DNA from: Archegozetes longisetosus
Lineage: Eukaryota > Arthropoda > Arachnida > Sarcoptiformes > Trhypochthoniidae
Length of the DNA: 64,000 bases
Direction: 5' to 3'
Assembly (NCBI GenBank): GCA_018873245.2
Contig: JAEMBT020000001.1
Location: 8,776,220 to 8,840,219 of the forward strand
Position 1 is the first letter of the stretch. The number at the start of each line of letters is the position of its first letter. The notes beneath the pieces are model-generated. The model had not been told where the DNA came from and ran no database searches. It saw only the letters and a list, made by a program, of their open reading frames with translations. This document shows positions 34,201 to 46,147 of this stretch, piece by piece. The position numbers and the translations under genes are program-made.

Positions 34201-36806
34201 GATGTAATCATAATAATATTACATAAAAGCGATTGAACCGAATCCAAGCCCAGTCTATGTAATAATAGGCATGTTTCATATTTATTATTATTATAGCTTT
34301 TCTTACCATGAAATCATCTGTTAATTTATTTAGAAGGGAAAAAACTTTGTTTGGGAAACTTTCTCTATACTATTACACCTCTACTGATGAGTTAATTTCA
34401 CTCCTATTCATCACATCTAGCTAATGTATTACTTAATCATCTTAGAATTTATTTCTCTTCAAAGTAATTAATTCATTTAATCAGTGTTTATCAACATTTT
34501 ATCATCAAATTTCTTTAGGAGTATAAAAGTTTACTATTTTTTTCTGTTATTTTTATTGATTGTTTGATGATTTCATAAGAAATGCAAATTAATTAAATCA
34601 CTCTCTAATAGCGTTAAGTTTTAAACTGTAAACTCATCATTCTTAGTCATATTGATTAGTTTTGAAATTGAATTATTATTGTTATTTTGTTTCGAAAAAC
34701 AACACGATTTTTCATTGAACTACCACCCAACAAATTAGAAATTAATCTTATAGTTCGTGCCTGTGATTACTCCACTATAAATAAAGTTTTGTAATAACAT
34801 CTGAAAAACTTTCAAAGAGTTATTACATAATACGTAAAAAGATATGAATTTCCATTTTCAGGTATAAAAACCAGTCTAATAAGTGCTAAGTTTAGTTGAA
34901 TAAAGCGTAACATAAGATTTTTTCTTCTTAATAGCTGTCATTCGCGCACTAACTTAGAGATGAGCTTAACCTTGCATTCGAATCCTTGATAAGTGAAACC
35001 CTGGGCTAAGCTCTAAGTAATAAATTCACAGTTTTTTCGTTAATTACTTTTCAAACTAACTTAAAATAGTGATCGAGTCCCAAAAATATTTGTTGACTAG
35101 CAGAACGTTTTAGAAAATGAAGTTTTCAATAATAAAAGAATGAATTGTCGGCAAATTAGCGGTTTTGTCAATAGTTGATAATGACGAATGACTTTATGGT
35201 TATTGATGGCAAGGCATAAAATTTTCGAAGGATAGACTCTTTCAATGAGCACAAGAAAGGGACTTGAAATAAATTTGGATTTTTTATTCATGCATTTAGT
35301 ATGTCTTACTGGTTAGATAAATATGAAATGAATTTGTTGAAAACTGAGGAATTCATGCTTATAACAACTTGCCTTTAAGTTAGTCTTAATTAATTGCATA
35401 CTTGGTAGTACTAGTACTTCAAATTAAATATTAATATTGATCGTACTTTTAGATAACACTGAATGCTATTTGTTTTTGTCTGATTCGATCAAAAATTTCC
35501 AATCTCTTCAATTATATAAACTACTTGATTGACGTCCAAATTTATTGACGTGATTTATTGACGTTCTACTATTGAACACTTTCAGAGGTATTGAATTCAT
35601 GGCTATTAAAAAAATTTGAACTAAAATAGTATAAAATCTAATGAAATTAATTTTGAACACAGAACAAATAAAATACTTTCATGTCTTGAACACAATACAA
35701 AAGTGGATTCATGTTGAAAGCAGGAAAAAATTGAGTTAAGAACAGGTTTGGCGTGAATAACATTTATTTGATTAGATCTTGTGCTCCTCTATTAGTTGTC
35801 ATAAGTAGTGAGTCTGAGTTATTGTGAAATCAGGCAATTAGTATCAAATGCTTTACATTATTGACACTCAAAGATAGTTAACTACTTATTGAGATTGGGA
35901 GTAAAAAGAGCTTGATATTCATAAATTTGAACACCTTGATTTTATTGATTTTAGATTTATTCATAGAACTATCTACAAATATTTCATCTTATTGATTTTT
36001 AAAGGAAAATTTTCAAATTTTATTAGTTCTGCAAAATTTTTAATAAACATTCTGACATGAATATTTCAATAGCAATTTATAACTGCACAGCAGCTTAATT
36101 TTCATTCAAGTTTCATCAGATATTGTTTGATCAATAAATATTTTTAAAGAATAAATTAAATAATAAGTTAAGACCAAATATCAATTTAATAGCTAAAGAA
36201 TTTAAAGCTTCTCATTATCTATTGAAATATTCTGTAATAAAGAGCTGGAATGATAGTGAAATTTTAAATATTAAGAAATTGCCCATAAATTCCAATTGTG
36301 ACCCAATTAATAAAATTTGCAATAATAAAACACTGCTAACTATCATATAAATTGATGTCACTGCCAAGTTCAATCACCCTGACATAAGTCTTATAGAGTA
36401 CAGAGATAAATTACTCTAGACCATCAGAAAAGTGAAATTGAAAACATCCTTAAATATGTGAGTGAAAAGTTAGCAAACTTGATGAAAATTCAAAAAATAT
36501 ATTAGCATTCATAAGAGATTCAGAGTTTGTTCCTGTAATCAATTTCTGGCTACCATTGAAACAAACAGAGGAAAACATTATAAATTCAGATAAACTGAAT
36601 TGGTGTGAATGTCATCTAAAATACTAAATGTCTATCATTGAAATGAATGGTAAGTCACAAGTTGATTTACATGAATGATTGCTTTCATAACCAAATAGTA
36701 TTTCCTTAACTTTTCAAAATTTAATAAATTCATATTTATAGCCAATGAGCTCATTGAGAATCAACGTTATTATTGACAACAAGGCCCTGGCCGTCAACTT
36801 ATATCA
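31205..36806. other. Gene-poor upstream region of the mucin gene
   Basis: No coding exon was recognised. It contains a three-copy tandem repeat at 32190-32277, a two-copy repeat of about 47 bp at 33427-33513 (TCTTAATCTTACACATATTT), and three ATTGACGT words at 35528-35564. Short ORFs at 32696-32890, 33389-33613, 33686-33910 and 35097-35291 show no protein character. Confidence 0.4.
32190..32277. repeat. ~35-bp tandem repeat, three copies
   Basis: The unit contains TGTACACAGCGTCATTTCAT and AGGGTTTC. The first copy begins with a variant (AGTACAAAGCGTC) and the third is partial. Confidence 0.75.
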
Positions 36807-36808
36807 CC

Positions 36809-36840
<32 letters not shown>

Positions 36841-37381
36841 TTCTTTCTTTCTTAAAATACTATTTACACTCATCTCTGCCCTCAGGCAATGAAGCATTAT
36901 TTAGAGCTTTCTCTTCAAAAAATCTCTTTCACTTATGAGATAATCACTTATTTAAAAATTCATTTATCTCAAAGCAATAGTTAATTAATAAAAGACTTTG
37001 GAATTGAATTTTCGGCATTCAATAATGATTAGAAGAAATTAATGATTGGAATAACTTTTTCTGACTTAAAAACAGTTTCAAACATAAATATTGAAAACAA
37101 ATTTTTCAACATGAATATTCATGACTTTTTACAACTTTATTTGTTATTGTGAATTAACTGTGAATTTTTACGATAGTTAGAGTCTATAGTTGTTTAGCAT
37201 CATCTGATCTCTCAGTTTGAATAGAGATTTCACGCTTAGAAATACTTTATTCACAAAAATATAAAGGGTTTGCAAAGTGATGTCAGTCATGAGCAAAATT
37301 ATTTTCTGCCAATTATTATTCATTGAAAATTGATTGGCTTGCACCTGTTCTCAGTTCATATATATATATATATATATATAC
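36807..37381. repeat. (CT)n and (TA)n microsatellites
   Basis: A CT run at 36809-36833 and a TA run at about 37358-37380, separated by ordinary AT-rich DNA. No gene was seen. Confidence 0.85.
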
Positions 37382-40300
37382 AAAAAGAAAATTTTTATAT
37401 TTCGTAAACTCAAGTATAGGTCACTTCTATTCGCGTGCGCTAAAGGCTTGTCAGAGTTTTCACTTTGAGCTCAATCAACTCCGCAACTCAGTCTGATTTC
37501 TTTTTTTACACTTCAGATACTTATCTATCAAAAAAACTTTACCAAACAATAGCCATCCCTTTATTATTATTACATAGATTTCGATCGAACCAAACAGTGA
37601 ATAATTTTTGGATTAATTATTTATAGTTTGATTTCTAATAAAAGCTTGTACCACTATTCAAATGAAAAATATTTCATATTTCTTACCTCTGAATCTGAAT
37701 TTTGATCTGAATTTTGCGATTAATTTAGAACTGAACAGAAAATGCTAATTATTGATCAAAAAGAGCCGACTTATTAACAGTATTAGTAATCTAATGAACG
37801 TTTCAATAACATTGACGATATGGAACATAAAAAATTGTCAACTTTCCACGCTTTCACTATTTATCACATTTTCTAATTGACTGAAAACTTATAGAAAGCG
37901 TTGAGTAAATAGCGTAATCATTTTTCTCATCCTTACGCTATATTGATCTTATTTTTTTATTACTCCTGTCTCTCTTATTATGGGTATTACTACTGCTTTG
38001 GATTTTTTGCAAAAAACATTGTTTTCCCACACGTTAGATATTAATAATGATGAATACAATACAATAAAAATCTTAAATAATTTATTGCATTAACTATTGG
38101 AAGTTTTATTTGCTTTCTCTATCGAAAAGTTTTGGTTATTTCCTCAAAAGCTTGTTTGAATCTAAAATTTTCTACTGATAAAAATACATAAAAAAGTATA
38201 ATAATAAATAATCAATATTAAGACACTTTAAATTACGGAAAAGCCGTTGTAAGCATTGGGTATTGCCAAAATAACCTTATGCATAGACAGAAAAAGGGAA
38301 AGTTATAAATTAATTTATGCAAGCTTTTGGCATGTTTTACAATAAACAGTTCGCATTCAATTCTAAAATACTTATAAAAACTGCACCAAACCCTTATTTG
38401 CCTCCAAACGGTAGCTAAAAAATTCAACCTTAAAGTTATAATTATCGACATTTGCTATGAAATATTTTTCTTACTTTTATGATTCTGAGTTAAAAGTGAT
38501 AATTACTGAAATCTTATCATTAATTTAAATTGTATTTCATAACAAACTAGATTTATAATTAAGTTGAGTAGAAAAGTTTGAATAAATGAATAATTAAGTT
38601 CAATAATGAATCTTAATGTTGTAAACACACCTTAAAAACTCTTATATAAGTTTGAAATGAAAATAGCATCATTTAATACGATATCTCAATGGTTAAAAAC
38701 TTACCTAAATATTAAAAAAGTACTACTTTTCTCTAAGTTGTCCTAAAAAGTTGGATGTTCACATAATTCACTTAAAAGCAAACTTAAATAAAGTAAACAA
38801 ATTGAGAAATAAGTCTGAAAAGAAGTGAACGGTATAAAATGAGAAAAGAATTGATTTATTTAATAACGGGAGTAATAAAATAAAACTTAAGTGAAGTAAA
38901 AGTTAGTCAACGTGAGCTGTAAAGTGTTTTTCACCTTCACTTTCACTCTTCAAAGTTAGACTGCGTTGGCAATCTCCTAACCTAACTGTTGTTATTCTTC
39001 TACCTGTAAGGCATTTACTGCACATCAGGGCTAGTATTGAAGGCAATTCCTAGTGATGATGCACTGGCTCTTCAAAGTCAGCCCTAATTTACTATTCATT
39101 ACAGGAAAAGCTATTTATTATTCCACAAGAAGTCAGACTTTCTTCTTATTATTTTGAAATATATTTTTAAAGTAAGAAAATATAAATTAATTTTTGTAGC
39201 CTTTAAGATGCGCTGAAATTTGTTAACATTACGGAAAAAACATACAAACCTTGAAGAAAATTAATGTTTTAAAATACATTTGCTGCTCATTCATTACTAT
39301 TCTTTCCGAAATTTTATTAATTTAACTTATATTGAAAATACTATTACCCTTCAGATTGAGTCAAATATATATTTAAACTTATGCCTTAGAGTCTTATTTA
39401 TCACATTTGCGCATCTTTAACCACTTTAGGATTCTTACGGAAACCATAAAATTAAGTGAAAAGTTTATAATCAATTAAATCAACTCATTATTTCTCGACC
39501 TCTAACGGAATTTTTCTCACAATTATCTCATACTTAAAAACTTTAGATTTGACGTATGTTGAAGAGAAATTGTAAGCCTAATTATTCGAGAAATCACTTT
39601 TATGGTGTTTTAATGCGTTTCGAATGTTTTACTTTTATTTTGTTATTGAAATTTTGGCATTCATTTTCAAATCAAATATCGATATATTTTTGCATAATAA
39701 TTACCAAGTAAATGAAAATTTCTTTACTTTCCAATCAAAAGTTGAGTCAATATAAGTGGAATTCAACTTTTCAACATAGCATTACTTTCTATTTGATTGA
39801 ACTTTCATAAGTAAAACATCTTGCAAACTACTATTGTTCTAGTGATACACTGGAATGAATGCATAGAAATATAGTTATCTAGTTATTTATTAATTGAGAT
39901 ATTTTCAAGTGAACTTCATTTTGACACTTCGATCTATCAATTGCCAACAAAAATAATTATTAATTGTTAGATAATCGCCTTCAAAAACACATTATTCACC
40001 TTCACATGTATCGATATATAGACTGAGTATAAAGGCAATACAAATACCAGTTTCATGTGTTTGGGTTTGGGTTTGGGTTCCGGCTTAAAAATTCTTAATA
40101 CTGTTATATAATTAGAGTATTATATGAAGTAATTTTTCAGAAATTTAATCAAATTTTGAGTAAATAGGTTGAAAAACTTCTAAATCAAACAAAAGTGTAA
40201 TCTAAAAGTAGAGAAATTAATTGTAAGTGATTTATCACAAAAATATTGTATAACAAGTCGATAATAAGCTCTCCTCCCATACAAGTGTTGATGACTTTTT

Positions 40301-40389
40301 CAGTATAAATTCACCTAATATAAAAAGAGTACATATATATCTCTAATAATACTATCTATTGGGTTGATGACATTGGTATCGTGCCTATG
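37382..40389. other. Gene-poor stretch
   Basis: No coding exon was recognised. A minus-strand donor-like site at 37682-37688 (CAGAG|GTAAGA) could end a non-coding first exon of the mucin gene, but this is speculative. A structured hairpin lies at 39027-39085. The 72-codon ORF at 38233-38451 has no recognisable features. Confidence 0.3.
39027..39085. other. 59-nt imperfect hairpin
   Basis: Three paired stems separated by internal loops: AGGGCT/AGCCCT, TTGAAG/CTTCAA, and CC(T)AGTG/CACTGG around the loop ATGATG. It could be a structured RNA, a small pre-miRNA-like hairpin or the remains of a tiny MITE. The sequence cannot distinguish these. Confidence 0.4.
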
Positions 40390-40412
40390 CTCTCTCTCTC
40401 TCTCTCTCTCTC
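40390..40412. repeat. (CT)n microsatellite
   Basis: Uninterrupted CT dinucleotides for about 22 bases. Confidence 0.9.
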
Positions 40413-43400
40413 CCTAACAAGCACTCATTCCGCTGTGATCAGAATCATTTTTTCTCACTGACACTCTCTAACTATATTCTAGAATGAGATGGAAAGCTAT
40501 CCAGTTTTAGGACAAGCAATTATTACTATTGTGTTGGTTTTCACCTAAATTGAAGCAGAACTATGGTAGAGGATGGCTTGTTTTGATTTTCACCGATTTC
40601 TCTATTGGCGTAACTAAACGTGTTTCTCATAGAAAGTAAATGATGCGAAACTTGATTTTCTCTCTATAAAAGTCTAAATAAAATCACTATCAATCAGATA
40701 CTGAAAAAATTTATGCTTAATATTATTTTCTGTTCAATTCAATGTTTGAGTGAAATTTGATTTTGAGTCAAATTTGATTTTTAGCCAAATTTGATTTTTA
40801 CTGAGAAATACACGTCTGAAAAGGTCTGAAAATTGACATATTTTTAGTCGCAAAACATCCACCAATTTAAAGATCAATTTTGCACTCATATAAAAAAACA
40901 ATATCTTCCAAATAGTTGAATCTTATTTATTGCAAGTCTCATGACTCGAGAAATTCCAGAAATAAATCACAGCATTTGATAAATAGCTTAGAAATTGTTG
41001 AATAGTTTCACAGTTTTGAAGATAACAATAAGGGAGAATTGGTTCGTGAAATTGTTGTGCGTTTTGTTTAGTAAAAAAATTAGAGGCATGCTATCACTTT
41101 CAGAATAATAGCTGTTAAACATCTCGTGCAATCTCATTGATGTCTCCATTGTCTAAACACATGATAGACTAAAAATTTAGTATGAGGAGATGGTAACAAA
41201 CCCTTTTTGGTTTACTGATCGAGTGACATGTCTAACATTTTGTCTATAATTTATACATCAAAACATTGAGCACTGAAAACGCCTCTTCCGAAGTAGTTTA
41301 GTATTAAAGATGAGTTGTCTTTAAAGAGTATTTTTAAGTGATCGTTATCTAAACCATCTCTCGACTCATAGCTTTCTATGTTATTGAACGCAAATAAAAA
41401 GTTTGTTTAAAAAGTTTGTTTAAAAAGTTGTTTTTAATTGTTTGCGTAAAACTCCTTCAAATGTCTTAAAAGTTATTGAGATGTAAAATACGATAAAGTA
41501 ATTTATTTTTGAACATCAATTGTAACTATTAGTGAATTGGTACTTAAACAAAATATGTTATTTCATTTGATAACAGTTATTCAATAGTAAACAAAATTAA
41601 CTTTTCCTTCAGATTGAGTTTGGAGATATGTCTATAAAATAAGTTTATTAGCGCTCCTTAAAGACATTTCCTTAAATAAGATATAGCACAATAGATGATA
41701 GACTAATCAAATTTTAGTTGCGTCTGATTAAACAAAAGTTTCATATTTTCAATGTTCCCAAAATGTGACGTTTGTTCGGTTCTATTAAAGTTTTAAGTTT
41801 CCGGCTTTCAATGATTATAAATGATTATAAACGCTTATAAACTTAATTATATAGACCAAAAAATCATGCCTTTCATTGTTTCTTAAATAACCGATTTTCT
41901 GTTAATCAAATATTGATAAGTTTGAGCCTTATTGATAACCATCTTTAAACGGCACAAATAGAAATCTCACACTAAATAATCATTACTTCATGTTTGAAAA
42001 ATGTTTGACGTTTTCCATTGAAAAATCAACTTCTTAATTATCTTAGTTATTATTAGAAAAATTCTTATCAGACAAATCACTACTCTTAGTTAATCTTCTG
42101 GGTGTCGTTTTTGGTGACTTAATGCTTTTGATCCCTGACTCAAATTAATAATTAGTCAATTCTTGAGAGATTGTTAGATAAAAATTGAGAGAAATTAGCA
42201 GAAAATCCTTGATTTGAAACTTAAATTTCAGGCAAACAAAAGTAAAAGTAAAAGATAGACAATATTTTTATAAACTTGAAGCACCCTCCTAGTCATCCAA
42301 ACAGTTATGTGATTGAAAAGTAAAAATATTTCAAAGTTCAAACTTATCTCGAATATATGAAACAGTTTTTCTAAGCTTGTTGTTATTCAAAATATTTCTA
42401 GACTTACTTCAGATTTATTTGGCATTCAGTCAGCTATCCGTCACTTTCTAAATAAACGTGCACAACTCATCAGTCCTGTTAAATAGTTTAGAAAGTTTGA
42501 TTTTTCAGCGCATTTAAGCCTTAGAGAAAAATGTTCACATACAAACACATTAATTTACTTTGAAACTAGTCTCAAATTTACTTCAGTCACTTGTTATAAT
42601 AAATTAGTAAATTTTCATTCTCATTTTCTTTCGTCAAAAGTTCATTCAATTCGTTTCATTAATAAGTTCTGTATAAGAAAATTGTCATAAGTAATAAAAT
42701 GCATTTCAACTGAAATTTGTTCAGACTCTGAATATAATCGATTATTGAAGATAAAATTGAAAATCATTTGATTGGAGGCGTAATATTGAAAGAGGAAAAC
42801 TAAAGCAAAATTTGAATATAAATTTTGTGATAGCATGTAATTTGTTTTATAGTTATCATAAAATTTTGTCTATATTTATAAAAGCTGGGAAAAGGAGTCC
42901 ATTGGATAGAAGAGCTAAAAGTAGCCCATTAATTATACAAATCTCAAGTTTGAAAGCAATTATGCCGAGACTCATGAGTGATGTCTAGTTTTAAAGAGCC
43001 GTTCAATTATTTGAAATTTAAACTTAAAGCGGAGAGAAAGTGAACCCCTTTGAGTAGAAGCATAATTAAGCTTGTTTATCTCGATACAAATCGCACCCCT
43101 TTTGAAAATATTTCCCATCACTTCGATCATATTGAACTATAAAAGATGAAATAAACCTTAAATTACTCAAATTCAATTAAGATAATCGATAAATATAAGT
43201 GAACAGACATCAAATATCATCAGGTTGAATAGAAGTCAATTTTCTTAACAAACATCTCAGTTTGTATAGCATCAAATATTTTTCTCCGTCTAAAAGCTAT
43301 GAATGATTTTTTAGGATAGAGTGAAAAAACTTTCTTTTTTCCAATGAGCGCATTCACCTTCAAGTTAAAGAGTGTGCTCTTCAGACGATTTGAAGACATT

Positions 43401-43444
43401 TTTTCGGACCAAATATTATGTTACTAGTAGTGTATTAACTGGTT

Positions 43445-43448
<4 letters not shown>
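40413..43448. other. Gene-poor stretch
   Basis: No coding exon was recognised. A short tandem repeat around AAATTTGATTTT occurs three times at 40748-40802, and a 14-bp repeat at 41398-41432. Confidence 0.35.

Positions 43449-43508
<60 letters not shown>
43449..43508. repeat. (GA)n microsatellite, about 60 bp
   Basis: The longest dinucleotide run in the window, ending in GTGAGTGAGTGA. The overlapping minus-strand ORF (43435-43761) owes its open frame partly to this repeat and is not treated as a gene. Confidence 0.95.
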
Positions 43509-43511
<3 letters not shown>

Positions 43512-46147
43512 GTGAGTGATTTAGTAAGTGAAATGTCCCAAAACTTCTCCTTAGACTTAGTGCGTGGCCAGAATTCTCAAACATTTTACTACTAGTTGTG
43601 ATACAATTATTTAAAGAGTCAAATGAAAACGAGAATATATGGTTCGTTGGCTTATATCTTGTTTTTGAATCTAAAAGGAGCCGAAAGTGTGGTGTATTCT
43701 CTGACTGAGAATTTGAAGAATTTACTTGATTTAATTGTTGTATAGTTTTGAATGAATGCATAATTTATTCAAATTAATTGTGAATGTCATGTTTAATTTG
43801 ATTATAGATATTTGTTGCTTTTCTATTCAAATCAATATTCTTTCAAACTGAATAACAAACAATCCTAATTAACACAACTCCATATTTGAACTGAACAAAT
43901 TTATTGTAATTCTTGTCAAAGTTACTCAGCGGAGAACAAAAGTTGAAGCGTTTTGGGTGTCAATCAATTATGGAAATTAATAAGCTTTTAAAGAATAAAT
44001 AATATATTTCTAACTGAAGAAGTAATCTTGAGATCGTTATCTCGTAAAAGCTGAAAGAAATGTTTTAATTTACAACTTGCCTCAAAATGAGAATGCTCAA
44101 AATGAGAATAAATCAAAAATTTCGAACATGAAACCTATTGAAAAAAGAAACATAACTCCTCATTGAATAGCGTGCCTCAATGTTAAAGCCATAATTCAGA
44201 AAAAAATTATTATTAATAACAATTAGTTAATTTAGAGGTCAAACAAATTTTCAGATATGAACAAATGAAATGTTTGAAATGATACACACTTTTTTATTAT
44301 TCAATTATCACGTATCGCTTATTAACAAACTCGTGATATATGCGATCCCATAGAGCATAATAACAAATCATTAACTGATAGCCCAATTGAATTAATTAGA
44401 AATTCAAATAAATCTTAGATTTGAATCATGTAAACTAAAAATGAGTTGTTTTTCACTGTAAACCCTATTGTGTCAGTGTCAGTGGTAGTGTATTATGTCG
44501 ATTCTTATTAATCTGAACGTAAGCTCATCTTGGCATAACATACTAGCTAATTATGTATGTCAATGGCAATCATAATTGTGATGAGTTGACTTAAATATAC
44601 TGCCCTTAGCCCATACTCTCCTCTCTCTTATTCTCCTTACATAATTATTTATTGTAATTATTCATCTTGTATACAACGTTTATTCCATTCAACGCTTTGT
44701 ACTGTTTGTAGTTAAATGTGAGGCATATCTTCTTCTTCTTCTTTCCTGCATTTACAAAATGCTATTTGAGAACTGGTTATGCAATGAAATCATCGCTTGA
44801 AAGAAGCTCTCGCTTTTGACATAATAAGAGATGCTTTTTATAAGCTTAATGATAAATCATTTGATGATGAATTAGTTACTTAGTTATTAAATAGTCATAT
44901 AATGTTAAAGCAGTAATAATCGGGAGTATATGAATAGTTTTAGAAAGTTATCAATTATTTTCTTGTAATCACAAATATTATGATATGGTCTTTCGATCAT
45001 TAGTGACAAATCTATAGAATAAGTATTTCTTTAAATATCCAAACGTTTTCATATCAGAAATTCTTTTTCATAACTTCCTTCACTGCGTCAAACTATGATA
45101 ACAATTGAAACCAATTAAGAACTTTTCTCACCTCTCCTTTTGAAACCTTCATTAAAGAGTTGACTATTGGCCTCAAAAGCATCTTAAGAATGATTGTATA
45201 TTAAACTCTTTCCTGATTTTGTGCTTTAAAAACTGGTTCTTCTCATGAACAGTGGTGTCGACTTTCGTTTGAAATTGAAACTTCCTCAATTATGAATACT
45301 ATTCAAGACCGAACTTAATTTTAAAATGCAGGAAAATATGATTCAAATTAAAGGAAAACTTTTTTTTTTCATAAAACCAACAAATACTTTATTGGGTCAT
45401 TTGTCTGAAATTATAAAAGATGATTATTATTCAAATGCCTAACAATTTTGGAAATGAATCAAATCATGACTTAAACAACATAATTGAGCGATTAATAGAA
45501 ATTGTATCAAAAACAGAACTTATGCTTAATACAATTTCTTAGCTAAGAATAAGAGCTTATCTCATGAGATATTCAAACTTTTACGCGTTTCAAGCTAGAA
45601 AAAAAACTAGATATGCAAAACAACTTTTGGACTAAGTCTAACATCAAGTCTAGTCTGTAAATAATTCAAACAAAACAAGTTGATTCACTTCTAATTAATA
45701 AGTGAGAAACAAATAATGAGAAATCAATTTTTGAATTGAAAGCAGTTTTATAATGACTAAATGCACTTAAGATAAGCTCTAATTTTCTTAATTCAGTTAA
45801 AAATATTAGATAGGAGAAAAAGTCATATTAAATATTATATCAAGTAAATTTCAAGCACTGGCTTTTACGTGTCTTTGATTTCTTATGAGATCCAATTAAA
45901 TGAGTTTTGGTAAAAATGATTAAGATAGGTTTTAGTTCTATTGTATAAAAACTAGGGAACAGCTCTTATAACTGAAATTTTATGAACTTATTGTGCAAGA
46001 GTTATGACGAAACTTAGCTAATCATCAGTTATTGAGACTATAAGCAGTGCGCAAAAATCGATATAATATTTAATTAGATTTTTCAGTCATTAGAGTTGAG
46101 AGTGTAATGAATAAGTTGGAGAAAACTTGATTAAGTCAAACGAATGA
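43509..46147. other. Gene-poor stretch, 3' flank of the second chitin-binding gene
   Basis: No coding exon, RNA gene or repeat was recognised. Confidence 0.35.

Noticed and set aside
34970-35000. TTCGAATCC word resembling a tRNA B box
   Set aside because: No A box, acceptor stem or cloverleaf could be formed around it. No tRNA or rRNA was recognised anywhere in the window.
40058-40080. TTTGGG triplet resembling telomere repeat
   Set aside because: There are only three units, and the arthropod telomere repeat is TTAGG. Treated as a chance short repeat.
43435-43761. 108-codon minus-strand ORF ending in Leu-Ser repeats
   Set aside because: The repeat part is the (GA)n microsatellite, and the rest has no recognisable feature.
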